A DNA stretch of 64,000 nt, taken from contig NZ_JARGYD010000004.1 of the NCBI RefSeq assembly GCF_029168315.1, positions 124,001 to 188,000 on the forward strand, given 5' to 3'. The DNA is from Psychromarinibacter halotolerans (GTDB lineage Bacteria; Pseudomonadota; Alphaproteobacteria; Rhodobacterales; Rhodobacteraceae). Each line of letters starts with the position of its first letter. Position 1 is the first letter of the stretch. The notes below the pieces were generated by a model. The model searched no databases and was not told the origin of the DNA. It was given only the letters and a program-made list of their open reading frames with translations. Below, piece by piece: positions 6,432 to 16,105 of this stretch. The position numbers and the translations under genes are program-made.

Positions 6432-6713
6432 TGGCATTCCTTTAACCACGATGAAGACGGGTTCAAAAAACGGACAACAAGATCCGAGGTAACCAAAAAG
6501 CAGGTTTCATACAGGCTCCCAACTTCATCAGACCAAGAGATCCGGCGCGCGGGCGAGCAGACATCCCCCCAGGTGGCGCGCGCAGCTGGACAACCCGCTA
6601 AGCGGGACGAGGGCGGCGGATCGAGCAGTGGCAGCAGCTCGATCCGCCGTTTCCGTTCTAGGGGTTGAAAATCAGAACAATTCGCGGGGGACGGGACAAG
6701 GACACGCGGGACA

Positions 6714-7214
6714 GTGGCGCGTAGGTTCAGAGGGGAATACACCCAGAAGGTGGACGGCAAGGGCCGTGTTTCCATCCCCTCTCGCTATCGCCGCGTGATC
6801 GAGTCCGGTGACCCCGACTGGGTCGAGGGCAAGCCCGCCGAGTTCGTCATCGTCTACGGCGACGAAAGCCAGCAATATCTTGAATGCTACACGATCGACT
6901 CGATGGACGAGCTCGAGGACAAGATCGCAAAGCTCCCGAATGGCCCCGACCGCACCTACATGATTGACCGCTATCAGGCGTTCTCGCTTGAAATGTCCGT
7001 GGACGAAACCGGCCGGATCGTCCTTAGCAAGAAGCTGCGCGACAAGCTGGATATCGACGAGGAAGCCTATTTCATTGCCCAAGGCGCCTGTTTCCAAGTG
7101 TGGAAACCGGAAGCCTACGACAGGATCAAGAAGGCGAAAATCGAAGCCTACCTCGCAGAAAAACCAGAGGATTTCGATCCTCTGACGCTGTTGAACGACG
7201 TCCGGAGCGAATAG
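6714..7214 (+). CDS. mraZ: MraZ transcriptional regulator, first gene of the dcw cluster
   Basis: A 166-residue protein with two AbrB-like MraZ domains. FRGEYTQKVDGKGRVSIPSR (residues 4-23) is the first signature and the second repeat reads VDETGRIVLSKKLRDKL around residues 98-114. MraZ binds DNA as a ring-shaped oligomer and represses its own operon in other bacteria. Translation starts at GTG 6714 just after a GGGACAAGGA ribosome binding site. rsmH starts three bases after its stop, so the two are coupled. Candidate operator repeats lie upstream. Confidence 0.95.
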   Translation: MARRFRGEYTQKVDGKGRVSIPSRYRRVIESGDPDWVEGKPAEFVIVYGDESQQYLECYTIDSMDELEDKIAKLPNGPDRTYMIDRYQAFSLEMSVDETGRIVLSKKLRDKLDIDEEAYFIAQGACFQVWKPEAYDRIKKAKIEAYLAEKPEDFDPLTLLNDVRSE

Positions 7215-7217
7215 GTC

Positions 7218-8216
7218 ATGGCCGCGACCGCATCTGCCAGCGCGTCCGCCCCCCACATCCCGGTCCTGCTGCGCCCGCTTCTGAGAGAGGTCGCACCGGT
7301 CTCCGGGCGGTGGCTTGACGGCACCTTCGGGGCAGGGGGCTATGCGCGTGGGCTGCTCGAGGCCGGCGCGGATCACGTGATCGGTGTCGACCGCGATCCG
7401 ATGGTCTTCGAGATGGCAAAGGACTGGGCCGGCGAGTACGGCGACCGCCTGTCGCTGGTCGAGGGCACCTTTAGTCGTCTGGACGAATACGCAGACCAAC
7501 TTGACGGCGTGGTGCTGGATCTCGGCGTCTCGTCGATGCAGCTCGACATGGCCGAGCGCGGCTTTTCGTTTCAGAAAGACGGCCCGCTGGACATGCGGAT
7601 GAGCGACACGGGCCCGTCCGCCGCCGATCTGGTGGCCGAGACGTCCGAAGCGGAGCTGGCCGACATCCTTTATCTTTACGGAGAAGAGCGCGCCTCGCGC
7701 CGGATCGCCCGTGCGATTGTCAGGGCGCGGGCCGAAACGCCGATCGAAACCACGCTGCAGCTGGCGAAGATCGTCGAGTCCCAGCTGCCGCGCCCGAAAC
7801 CGGGGCAGGCGCATCCCGCCACCCGCACCTTTCAGGCCATCCGCATCGCGGTGAACGACGAGTTCGGTGAGCTGGCCACCGGGATGGAAGCGGCGGAACG
7901 CGCGCTGAAACCGGGCGGGCAGCTGGCGGTGGTGACCTTCCATTCAATCGAGGACCGCATGGTCAAGCGGTTCTTCCAGATCCGGGGCGGCAAGCAGGGG
8001 CAGGGCAGTCGCCATGCCCCGCCGACCGAAGCGGAAACGCCCCGCTGGGAGATCATCACCCGCAAGGCGGTGGGACCCGATGACGACGAACTGGCCGAAA
8101 ACCCGCGTGCCCGGTCGGCACGGCTGCGGGTCGCGCGTCGCACCGACGCGCCGGCGGGCGCGGCGGACCGCGCAAAACTGGGGATGCCGATGCTAAACAA
8201 GGGGGCAAGACGTTGA
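7218..8216 (+). CDS. rsmH: 16S rRNA (cytosine(1402)-N4)-methyltransferase
   Basis: RsmH (MraW) methylates N4 of C1402 in the 16S rRNA decoding centre using S-adenosylmethionine. The SAM-binding loop LDGTFGAGGYARGLLEAG lies near residues 33-50, DRDP follows, and the C-terminal half has the family signature HPATRTFQAIRIAVNDE and VVTFHSIEDRMVK. Length of 332 is typical for alphaproteobacteria. Its stop overlaps the TTG start of ftsL. Confidence 0.96.
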   Translation: MAATASASASAPHIPVLLRPLLREVAPVSGRWLDGTFGAGGYARGLLEAGADHVIGVDRDPMVFEMAKDWAGEYGDRLSLVEGTFSRLDEYADQLDGVVLDLGVSSMQLDMAERGFSFQKDGPLDMRMSDTGPSAADLVAETSEAELADILYLYGEERASRRIARAIVRARAETPIETTLQLAKIVESQLPRPKPGQAHPATRTFQAIRIAVNDEFGELATGMEAAERALKPGGQLAVVTFHSIEDRMVKRFFQIRGGKQGQGSRHAPPTEAETPRWEIITRKAVGPDDDELAENPRARSARLRVARRTDAPAGAADRAKLGMPMLNKGARR

Positions 8217-8605
8217 AGTCATTCGCTTTCGTACTGTCGATCCTGGCTGTCATGGGGCTGGCGTTCTGGGCCTATGGCGAAAACTACAAGACACAGCGCG
8301 CGCTAAGTGAAGTGGAATCGCTGCAGGGCCAGATCGGCCAACTGCGCGAAACCCGCGCGGTGCTGCGCGCCGAATGGGCCTATCTGAACCGTCCTGACCG
8401 GCTGGCTGATCTTGTCGGCATGAACTTCGCCTCGCTGGGTCTTGTGCCGCTGGCCGCCGTCCAGTTCGGCCGGGTCGAACAGATCTCGTATCCGCGCCCC
8501 GATGCGCTGCCGTCCGAACTGCAACTTGGCCCGATTACCGGCGCCGTGACCGTTTCCGCCCCGGCCAATGCTCCGGTGCCTGCCGAGGATATGCTGATCC
8601 CATGA
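8213..8605 (+). CDS. ftsL: cell division protein FtsL
   Basis: A 130-residue bitopic protein with a very short cytoplasmic end, one membrane helix (about residues 4-20) and a periplasmic coiled-coil stretch (SEVESLQGQIGQLRETRAVL), as expected for FtsL, which joins FtsB and FtsQ to activate septal peptidoglycan synthesis by FtsWI. The start is TTG at 8213 inside the rsmH stop region, and the stop overlaps the ftsI start (ATGA). Sequence identity in this family is low; position and topology decide the call. Confidence 0.87.
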   Translation: MKSFAFVLSILAVMGLAFWAYGENYKTQRALSEVESLQGQIGQLRETRAVLRAEWAYLNRPDRLADLVGMNFASLGLVPLAAVQFGRVEQISYPRPDALPSELQLGPITGAVTVSAPANAPVPAEDMLIP

Positions 8606-10383
8606 CCCGCGTCCCTCTTCGTCCGCTTGCCCGCATTCTCGAAGCCCGCCGCAAGGGCGAGAACCCCGACGCAATCGAGCGCGAGAACATCCGCCTGCGT
8701 CATGAACAGATGCGCGACAAGGCCCGCCAGCGCGCCGAGGGGCGTCTGCTGGTGCTGGGCCTGTTCTTCTTCTGCGCCTTCACCGTGGTCGGTGCCCGCA
8801 TGGGGCTGATGGCGGCTTCTGTACCGGAAGAGCCGCGCGCCTCGGCCTCGACCAGCGAGATCGTCAACCAGCGGGCTGACATCGTCGACCGCAACGGCCG
8901 CATCCTTGCGACCAACCTGCAGACGCACAGCCTGTACGCCCAGCCGCCGATGATGGTCGACAAGGCCCGCGCCGCCAGCGAACTGGCGCGGATCTTCCCG
9001 GATCTCGATGCCGAGGACCTGTTCAAGCAGTTCACCGGCAAGCGGAAATTCATCTGGATCAAGAAGGTGCTAAGCCCCGAGCAGCAACAGCAGGTCCACG
9101 ATATCGGCGAACCCGGCCTGCTGTTCGGCCCGCGCGAGATGCGGCTGTACCCGAACGGCTCGCTCGCGGCGCATGTCCTTGGCGGCTACAAGTTCGGCGT
9201 CGAAGGTGTCTATGCGGCCGAGGTGATCGGCACCGCCGGTGTCGAGAAGGCGTTCGACGAATTCCTGCGCGATCCGGCCAACAACGGCCGCCCGCTGGAA
9301 CTGTCGCTGGATCTCACGATCCAGTCCGCGATCGAGGAAATCCTGTACGGCGGCATGAAGTTGCTGAACGCCAAGGGCGCCGCCGCAGTCCTGATGGACG
9401 CCTACACCGGCGAGATCGTGTCGATGGCCAGCCTGCCGGACTTCGACCCCAACAACCGGCCCGTCCCGCTTTTGGAAGGGGATCCGTCTGACAGCCCGCT
9501 GTTCAACCGCGCGGTGCAGGGCCTGTACGAGCTTGGGTCCACCTTCAAGATCTTCGCCGCCGCGCAGGCGCTGGAAATCGGTCTGGCCAATCCTTCGACT
9601 CTGATCGACGCAGATGCGCCGATGCGGTGGGGCAAGTACACGATCAAAGAGTTCGAGGGTCACAACTATGGCCCGCTGATCTCGCTGACGGATGTGATCG
9701 TGAAGTCTTCGAACGTGGGCACGGCGCATGTCGCGCTTCAGATCGGCGAAAAGCGGCAGCAGGAATTCCTGAAGGCGCTGGGCTTTTTCGAGCCGACCAA
9801 AGTCGAACTGTTCGAAGCGCCCTACGCCAAGCCGCTGACCCCGAAGAACTGGTCCGACATCCACACGATCACCATTTCCTACGGCCACGGCCTGTCGGCC
9901 AGCCCGCTGCACCTTGCGGCGGCCTATGCCTCGCTGACCAATGGCGGCACCAAGGTGACGCCGACGCTGGTCAAGCAGGCCTACCGCATTCCCGGCCCGC
10001 GCATCGTGTCGGAAGAGACGTCGGCCGCGGCGCGCGCAATGCTGCGGGCGGTCGTCACGCGTGGCACGGCAAGCTTCGCGGATGTGCCGGGGTACGGCGT
10101 CGCGGGCAAGACCGGCACCGCCGACAAGCCCCGGCCCAACGGCGGTTATTACGACGACAAGGTGATCACCACCTTCGCAAGCGTTTTCCCGGTGGACGAT
10201 CCGAAGTACGTTCTGGTCGTGACGCTGGACGAACCTGTCGAGACCTCGGGCACGAAGCCGCGCCGCTCTGCGGGGTGGACGGCGGTTCCGGTGGCGACCG
10301 AGGTGATCCGTCGCGTCGCGCCGCTGCTTGGGCTGCGGCCAGTGATTGAACCCGACAGCGCCGATGGAGTAACAAAGGGCTGA
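8602..10383 (+). CDS. ftsI: septal peptidoglycan transpeptidase FtsI (PBP3)
   Basis: A class B penicillin-binding protein that cross-links peptide stems at the division septum. It has a cytoplasmic stretch of about 50 residues, one membrane helix (near 50-70), the PBP dimer domain, and a transpeptidase domain. All three active-site motifs are present: STFK at 313-316 with nucleophile Ser313, SSN at 369-371, and KTG at 503-505. Length of 593 is normal. It overlaps ftsL by four bases and is followed 17 bases later by murE. Confidence 0.96.
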   Translation: MTRVPLRPLARILEARRKGENPDAIERENIRLRHEQMRDKARQRAEGRLLVLGLFFFCAFTVVGARMGLMAASVPEEPRASASTSEIVNQRADIVDRNGRILATNLQTHSLYAQPPMMVDKARAASELARIFPDLDAEDLFKQFTGKRKFIWIKKVLSPEQQQQVHDIGEPGLLFGPREMRLYPNGSLAAHVLGGYKFGVEGVYAAEVIGTAGVEKAFDEFLRDPANNGRPLELSLDLTIQSAIEEILYGGMKLLNAKGAAAVLMDAYTGEIVSMASLPDFDPNNRPVPLLEGDPSDSPLFNRAVQGLYELGSTFKIFAAAQALEIGLANPSTLIDADAPMRWGKYTIKEFEGHNYGPLISLTDVIVKSSNVGTAHVALQIGEKRQQEFLKALGFFEPTKVELFEAPYAKPLTPKNWSDIHTITISYGHGLSASPLHLAAAYASLTNGGTKVTPTLVKQAYRIPGPRIVSEETSAAARAMLRAVVTRGTASFADVPGYGVAGKTGTADKPRPNGGYYDDKVITTFASVFPVDDPKYVLVVTLDEPVETSGTKPRRSAGWTAVPVATEVIRRVAPLLGLRPVIEPDSADGVTKG

Positions 10384-10400
10384 CCACGGAAAGCGGGCAG

Positions 10401-11885
10401 ATGAGCGGACAGGAAAAAACACTTGCTGATCTGGGTCTTACGGCTCAGGGCGGGCGCGAGACGCGGATCACCGGACTGTCCGTCGACAGCCGCTCGGTCG
10501 AGCAGGGGCACCTGTTCGCGGCGTTGCCCGGTAGTCGAATCCACGGCGGGGAGTTCATCCAGTACGCCCTGCGCATGGGCGCGGGCGCGATCCTGACCGA
10601 CCGGCAGGGTGCGAAGATCGCGGCTGCCGAGCTGGCCGAGTCCGACGCCGCGATTGTCATCGCCGAAGACCCGCGTCAGGCGCTGGCCTATGCTGCCGCG
10701 CTGTGGTTCGGGCTTCAGCCGGACACCACCGTCGCGGTGACGGGAACCAACGGAAAGACATCGGTCGCGACCTTTACCCGGCAGCTGTGGGCCGAGCTTG
10801 GCCTGAAATCGGCCAATGTCGGCACGACCGGGGTCGAGGGCGCGTATCAGGCGCCGCTTCAGCACACCACGCCCGAACCAATCACCCTGCACCGTGTCCT
10901 GTCCGAGATCGCGGCCGCCGGGGTCGATCATGTCGCGATGGAAGCGTCCTCGCACGGGCTGTCCCAGCGGCGGCTGGACGGGGTCAACCTGTCGGCGGCG
11001 GCGTTCACGAACTTCACGCAGGACCATTTGGATTACCACGCCAGCTTCGAAGAGTATTTCGAGGCGAAGGCGGGGTTGTTCACCCGCGTTCTGCCGGACG
11101 ACGGCGCGGCGGTGATCAACATCGACGATCCGCGCGGCGCACAGCTGGCCGAGATGGCCATGGAGCGCGGGCAGGACATCCTGACCGTGGGCCGGTCCGC
11201 CGACGCGAACCTGCGCATCCGGGGTCAGCGGTACGACGCAACCGGACAGGACCTGCGGTTCGACTGGAACGGTCGCCCGCGCCAGACCCGGCTTGACCTG
11301 ATCGGCGGATTTCAGGCCGAAAATGTGCTGTTGGCGGCGGGGCTTGTCATCGCCACGGGCTGTGACCCGACCCGCACCTTCGACATGCTTCCGCACCTCG
11401 GCGGAGTACGCGGCCGGATGCAGCTTGTCGCCGCGCGCGAGAATGGCGCGACGGTTTTCGTCGACTACGCCCACACGCCCGACGCCCTGAAAACGGCGCT
11501 GAAGGCCCTGCGCCCGCATGTGCTGGGCCGTCTGATCGTGGTGTTCGGCGCCGGTGGCGACCGCGACACCACCAAGCGCCCGCTGATGGGGCAGGCCGCC
11601 GCCGAGAATGCCGACGTGGCCTTCGTCACCGACGACAACCCGCGGTCCGAGGATCCGGCGGCGATCCGCGCGATGATCATGGCGGGCGCGCCCGACGCGA
11701 CAGAGGTCGGCGACCGGGCTGAAGCTATCCTGCGCGGCGTCGATGCCCTGCAACCCGGCGACGCGCTGCTGATCGCGGGCAAGGGGCACGAGACGGGGCA
11801 GGTGATCGGCGACGACGTCTATCCCTTCGACGACGCGGAACAGGCCAGCGTGGCGGTCGCCGCGCTGGACGGGCGGCTGGTATGA
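10401..11885 (+). CDS. murE: UDP-MurNAc-L-Ala-D-Glu:meso-diaminopimelate ligase
   Basis: This cytosolic ATP-dependent ligase adds the third residue of the peptide stem. The ATP loop TGTNGKTS is at residues 114-121, and DNPR (in TDDNPRSEDP) near residue 415 is the motif selecting meso-diaminopimelate rather than lysine, which fits a Gram-negative envelope. Length is 494. Its stop overlaps the murF start by four bases. Confidence 0.96.
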   Translation: MSGQEKTLADLGLTAQGGRETRITGLSVDSRSVEQGHLFAALPGSRIHGGEFIQYALRMGAGAILTDRQGAKIAAAELAESDAAIVIAEDPRQALAYAAALWFGLQPDTTVAVTGTNGKTSVATFTRQLWAELGLKSANVGTTGVEGAYQAPLQHTTPEPITLHRVLSEIAAAGVDHVAMEASSHGLSQRRLDGVNLSAAAFTNFTQDHLDYHASFEEYFEAKAGLFTRVLPDDGAAVINIDDPRGAQLAEMAMERGQDILTVGRSADANLRIRGQRYDATGQDLRFDWNGRPRQTRLDLIGGFQAENVLLAAGLVIATGCDPTRTFDMLPHLGGVRGRMQLVAARENGATVFVDYAHTPDALKTALKALRPHVLGRLIVVFGAGGDRDTTKRPLMGQAAAENADVAFVTDDNPRSEDPAAIRAMIMAGAPDATEVGDRAEAILRGVDALQPGDALLIAGKGHETGQVIGDDVYPFDDAEQASVAVAALDGRLV

Positions 11886-13327
11886 CCCTGTGGACCGCGG
11901 CCGAGGCCGCGGCGGCCACCGGCGGCCGCGCGACGACCGACTGGTCCGCCTCGGGCGTGTCCATCGACACCCGTTCCATCGCGCCCGGCGATCTGTTCGT
12001 CGCCCTGACGGATGTGCGCGACGGCCACGACTTCGTGGCGCAGGCGCTTGAGAAGGGCGCAGCCGCCGCACTGGTTTCCCGCGTGCCGGACGGGGTGCCC
12101 GAGGACGCGCCGCTGCTGATCGTGGACGAGGTCCTGCCGGCGCTGGAACGTCTTGGCGTCGCCGCGCGGGGCCGCTGCCGCGCGCAGGTCGTGGCGGTGA
12201 CCGGGTCGGTCGGCAAGACCTCGACCAAGGATATGCTGCGGGCCGTTCTTTCGGCGCAAGGTACTGTTCATGCGGCGGAAAAGAGCTTCAACAACCAATG
12301 GGGCGTGCCGCTGACGCTGGCCCGGATGCCGGCTGACGTCGACTATGCCGTGATCGAGATCGGCATGAACCACCCCGGCGAGATCGCGCCGCTGACCCGC
12401 ATGGCGCGCCCGCATGTGGCGGTGATCACGACGGTCGCCCCGGCCCACCTTGAAGCCTTCGATAGCATCGAAGCCATCGCGCGCGAAAAGGCGTCGATCT
12501 TCGAGGGGCTGGAACCCGGCGGCACGGCGATCACCAACGGCGACATCCCGACCGCCCCGATCCTTGAAGCCGCCGCGCGCGAGAAGGGCGCCACGCTGCG
12601 CACCTTCGGCGAGGCGGCGCGGAACTTCCACCGGGTGACCGACGTGCGGCTTAGCCGCGAGACCACCGTGGCGCAGGGGCGCCTTTGGCGGCAGTCGGTG
12701 ATCTACAAGGTGCAGTCCCCCGGCCGTCACTTCGCGATCAACGCGATGGCCGCCTTCGCGGCGGTCAAGGCGGTAAAGGGCGACGTCGCGCTTGCCATCG
12801 CCGCGCTGGCCAAGTGGCAGCCGCCGGAAGGGCGGGGCACGATCGAGCGGCTGTACCTCGACCCGCTTGAGCAGAAACAAAGCTTCGACCTGATCGACGA
12901 CGCGTTCAACGCGAACCCGGTTTCGATGACCGCGTCGCTAGAGATCCTCGCCGCCACCCATCCGCGCGACGGCCTGGGCCGCATCGCCTCGGGGCGCCGC
13001 ATCGCGGTGCTGGGCGACATGCTGGAACTGGGCCCCGAGGCCGCCGAGCTTCACGCGGCCATCGCGCGGGATCCAAGCCTGTCCGAGGTCGACGTGGTCC
13101 ATTGCGTCGGCCCGCTGATGCGCAACCTTTACGACGCGCTGCCACCCGAAAAGCAGGGCCAGTGGGCGCCAAGCGCCAAGAAGGTGGCGAGCGCCGCGCA
13201 CGGGCTGGTCGACGCGGGCGACGTGCTGCTGGTGAAAGGATCGAAGGGGATCAAGGTCAGTCTCGTCGTTGACGCCGTGCGGAAATTGGGCCATCCGCTG
13301 CTGGCGGATTCCGAGGAGATCGCCTGA
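11882..13327 (+). CDS. murF: UDP-MurNAc-tripeptide:D-Ala-D-Ala ligase
   Basis: MurF adds the D-Ala-D-Ala dipeptide to complete UDP-MurNAc-pentapeptide. The P-loop TGSVGKTS lies at residues 107-114, followed by KSFNNQWGVPLT and IEIGMNHPGEI, both conserved in MurF, and DDAFNANPVSM in the central domain. Length of 481 is typical. The last base of the stop is shared with the first base of mraY. Confidence 0.96.
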   Translation: MTLWTAAEAAAATGGRATTDWSASGVSIDTRSIAPGDLFVALTDVRDGHDFVAQALEKGAAAALVSRVPDGVPEDAPLLIVDEVLPALERLGVAARGRCRAQVVAVTGSVGKTSTKDMLRAVLSAQGTVHAAEKSFNNQWGVPLTLARMPADVDYAVIEIGMNHPGEIAPLTRMARPHVAVITTVAPAHLEAFDSIEAIAREKASIFEGLEPGGTAITNGDIPTAPILEAAAREKGATLRTFGEAARNFHRVTDVRLSRETTVAQGRLWRQSVIYKVQSPGRHFAINAMAAFAAVKAVKGDVALAIAALAKWQPPEGRGTIERLYLDPLEQKQSFDLIDDAFNANPVSMTASLEILAATHPRDGLGRIASGRRIAVLGDMLELGPEAAELHAAIARDPSLSEVDVVHCVGPLMRNLYDALPPEKQGQWAPSAKKVASAAHGLVDAGDVLLVKGSKGIKVSLVVDAVRKLGHPLLADSEEIA

Positions 13328-14412
13328 TGCTGTACTGGCTCACCCAATTTTCCGACGGCGGCGATTTCTTCAACCTGTTTCGCTACATCACCTTTCGGGC
13401 CGGCGCGGCCTTCTTCACCGCGCTGATCTTCGGTTTCATCTTCGGTCGTCCCCTGATCGACCAGTTGCGCAAGCGGCAGGGCCGGGGGCAGCCGATCCGC
13501 GACGACGGTCCGGAAAGCCACCTGCTGACCAAGCAGGGGACGCCGACGATGGGCGGCGTGCTGATCCTTGGGGCGCTGGTCGTCTCCAGCCTGCTTTGGG
13601 CCCGGTTGGACAACCCCTATGTCTGGATGGTGCTGTTCGTCACCGTGGGCTTCGGCGCTGTCGGCTTCGCGGACGACTATGCGAAGGTCTCCAAGTCCAA
13701 CACCAAGGGCGTTTCGGGCCGCATCCGGCTGTTGATCGGCTTCACCATCGCCGGGCTTGCCGCCGTCTGGGCGTCTTGGTTCCACCCGGAAGAGCTAAGC
13801 TTTCGGCTGGCGTTTCCGGTGTTCAAGGACGTGCTGCTGAACTTGTGGTGGTTCTTCGTGCCGTTCGCGATGATCGTGATCGTCGGCGCCGCAAACGCGG
13901 TGAACCTGACCGACGGGCTGGATGGCTTGGCCATCATGCCGGTGATGATCGCCGCCGGAACGCTGGGCGTGATCGCCTACGCGGTCGGGCGGGTCGACTT
14001 TACCGAATACCTTGACGTCCATTACGTGCCCGGCACCGGCGAGATCCTAGTCTTCGTCGCGGCGCTGATCGGGGGCGGGCTGGGGTTCCTTTGGTACAAC
14101 GCACCCCCTGCTGCGGTGTTCATGGGCGACACCGGCTCGCTGGCGCTGGGCGGCGCGCTTGGCGCCATCGCGGTGGCAATCAAGCACGAGATCGTGCTGG
14201 CCATCGTCGGCGGCTTGTTCGTGGTCGAAGCCTTGTCGGTGATCATTCAGGTCCTGTACTTCAAGCGCACCGGCAAGCGGGTGTTCCTGATGGCGCCGAT
14301 CCACCACCACTTCGAAAAGCGTGGCTGGGCGGAACCGCAGATCGTCATCCGTTTCTGGATCATCGCGGTGATCCTTGCCCTGATCGGACTTGCGACGCTG
14401 AAGCTGCGTTAA
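13327..14412 (+). CDS. mraY: phospho-MurNAc-pentapeptide translocase MraY
   Basis: MraY transfers phospho-MurNAc-pentapeptide to undecaprenyl phosphate, making lipid I at the inner membrane. The 361-residue protein has about ten membrane helices. Catalytic motifs include GFADDYAK with Asp116-Asp117, NAVNLTDGLDGLA (near 190-202), and the cytoplasmic PIHHHFEKRGW near residue 325. No gap separates it from murF; a 183-base gap with a repeated motif follows before murD. Confidence 0.96.
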   Translation: MLYWLTQFSDGGDFFNLFRYITFRAGAAFFTALIFGFIFGRPLIDQLRKRQGRGQPIRDDGPESHLLTKQGTPTMGGVLILGALVVSSLLWARLDNPYVWMVLFVTVGFGAVGFADDYAKVSKSNTKGVSGRIRLLIGFTIAGLAAVWASWFHPEELSFRLAFPVFKDVLLNLWWFFVPFAMIVIVGAANAVNLTDGLDGLAIMPVMIAAGTLGVIAYAVGRVDFTEYLDVHYVPGTGEILVFVAALIGGGLGFLWYNAPPAAVFMGDTGSLALGGALGAIAVAIKHEIVLAIVGGLFVVEALSVIIQVLYFKRTGKRVFLMAPIHHHFEKRGWAEPQIVIRFWIIAVILALIGLATLKLR

Positions 14413-14478
14413 GCGGCGATTGTCGGATTTCTGCTGGAAACGCGGCTTATTTTGCGTCCGGACCAGCGGCGATTGTCG
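14413..14478 (+). repeat. 13-base direct repeat in the mraY-murD gap
   Basis: GCGGCGATTGTCG occurs at 14413-14425 and again at 14466-14478, each followed by a similar KAT. The pair lies in the only sizeable gap in the middle of the mur genes. It could be a regulator site or a relic of a small duplication. Confidence 0.5.
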
Positions 14479-14595
14479 TATCCGTTCAAACGCAGGCGGT
14501 GACGCGAGACGTGCGCGGGGGCGTTCTTTGGCCGCGCACTGGCCCCGGACCGCAAACCGCGCTAACCCTTGCGGAACAGATTCAGGAGCCATCAG

Positions 14596-15999
14596 ATGAT
14601 CCCCGTCCGCGGCTACGCCGGCCACAAGGTCGCCATCCTCGGTCTTGGCCGTTCGGGCCTTGCCGCCGCCCGTGCGTTGCTGGTCGGGCGCGCGACGCCG
14701 ATCTGCTGGGACGACGGTGCAGAGGGCCGCGCCCGGGCCGAGGCGGAAGGCTTCGAACTGGTCGACCTGACCCGCCCCGGCGCTTACGACGGTGTTGCCG
14801 CCCTGATCGTGTCGCCCGGTATTCCGCACCTGTACCCGCAGCCCAACCGCGCCATTGCCGCCGCGTGGGACGCGGGCATTCCCGTCGACAACGACATCGG
14901 CCTGTTCTTCGCCAGCCTTGGCACCTCGGACTGGATGAGTTTCGACCAGCCGCCGCGGGTGATCGCCGTGACCGGATCGAATGGCAAGTCGACGACCTCG
15001 GCGCTGATCCACCATATTCTGCGCCACGCTGGCCGCCCGGCGCAGCTGGCCGGCAATATCGGGCGCGGGGTTCTGGACATCGACCCGCCGGAAAACGGCG
15101 AGGTCATCGTGCTGGAACTGTCCAGCTACCAGACCGACCTTGCGCGGGCGCTGACGCCGGACATTTCGGTCTTCACCAACCTGACGCCCGACCACCTTGA
15201 CCGTCATGGTGGGCTGGGGGGCTATTTCGCGGCCAAGCGTCGCCTGTTTGCCGAGGGCGCGCCCGACCGCGCCGTCATCGGTGTGGACGAGGCCGAGGGA
15301 CGGTTCCTTGCCAACCAGATGTCGCAGGGGCCGGGGGACGACCGGGTGATCCGCATCTCGTCTGGGCAAAAGCTGGGCGGGCCGGGCTGGTCGGTCTTCG
15401 CGCGGAAGGGCTTTCTGTCGGAATACCGCAAGGCCCGCCAGATGGCGTCGATCGACCTGCGCGACATCCGCGGGCTACCGGGCGCGCACAATCACCAGAA
15501 CGCTTGCGCGGCCTATGCCGCGACCCGCGCGCTGGGCCTGTCCCCGAAAACGATCGAGGCCGCGTTCCACGACTTCGCGGGTCTTCCGCATCGCAGCCAA
15601 CTGATCGCCGAGGCGAACGGCGTCGCCTATGTCAACGACTCGAAGGCCACCAACGCCGACAGCGCCGCACAGGCCCTGCGGGCGTTCGGCCGCATTCGAT
15701 GGATCGCGGGCGGGCTGGGCAAGGACGGTGGCATCGCCAGTCTTGCCGATGCGCTGGGGAACGTGACCAAGGCCTATCTCATCGGCCATTCCGCCCGCGA
15801 GTTCGCGCTTCAGCTGGGCGACACGCCGCACCAGATCAGCGAGACGATGGAACAGGCGGTCGCCGATGCGATGGCCGAGGCAGAGCCGGGTGACACCGTG
15901 CTGCTGGCCCCGGCAGCGGCCAGTTTCGACCAGTACCCGGACTTCGAGAAACGCGGAGAGCATTTCACCGCAGAGGTCCAGGCAAGGTTGGGTTCGTGA
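14596..15999 (+). CDS. murD: UDP-MurNAc-L-alanine:D-glutamate ligase
   Basis: MurD adds D-Glu to UDP-MurNAc-L-Ala. The N-terminal nucleotide-binding segment KVAILGLGRSG is at residues 11-21 and the ATP loop TGSNGKST at 126-133; LELSSYQ and the C-terminal NDSKATNADS are family signatures. An in-frame ATG exists at 14569, but ATG 14596 has AGGAG seven bases upstream and gives the expected N terminus (467 residues). Confidence 0.95.
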   Translation: MIPVRGYAGHKVAILGLGRSGLAAARALLVGRATPICWDDGAEGRARAEAEGFELVDLTRPGAYDGVAALIVSPGIPHLYPQPNRAIAAAWDAGIPVDNDIGLFFASLGTSDWMSFDQPPRVIAVTGSNGKSTTSALIHHILRHAGRPAQLAGNIGRGVLDIDPPENGEVIVLELSSYQTDLARALTPDISVFTNLTPDHLDRHGGLGGYFAAKRRLFAEGAPDRAVIGVDEAEGRFLANQMSQGPGDDRVIRISSGQKLGGPGWSVFARKGFLSEYRKARQMASIDLRDIRGLPGAHNHQNACAAYAATRALGLSPKTIEAAFHDFAGLPHRSQLIAEANGVAYVNDSKATNADSAAQALRAFGRIRWIAGGLGKDGGIASLADALGNVTKAYLIGHSAREFALQLGDTPHQISETMEQAVADAMAEAEPGDTVLLAPAAASFDQYPDFEKRGEHFTAEVQARLGS

Positions 16000-16105
16000 T
16001 ATTAAACCGCCGCATTTGCCCTAGCGCATAAGGCTGAATCTCGTTATTGTACCAGCTAGACCCGGATAACCGGGCGAGCAGCACATCTTTGGCAGGCGGT
16101 ACTCC

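Larger units (their letters stand above)
6005..6713. other. 700-base non-coding control region upstream of mraZ
   Basis: No convincing gene is present; the longest frames have no ribosome binding site and unnatural composition. It holds the DnaA box, three MraZ-box-like sites and an AT-rich block near 6275-6330 (TTTCGACCATATATAGACGG) that could carry a promoter for the dcw cluster. The length is unusual for a region before a compact operon and suggests layered regulation or a long 5' leader. Confidence 0.6.

Noticed and set aside
6105..6668. 187-codon plus-strand frame before mraZ
   Set aside because: No ribosome binding site, odd composition, and it runs through AT-rich control sequence and the repeated boxes.
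10149..12071. Minus-strand open frame of 640 codons
   Set aside because: Antisense shadow of ftsI, murE and murF with Arg/Gly/Pro-rich translation and no recognisable domain.
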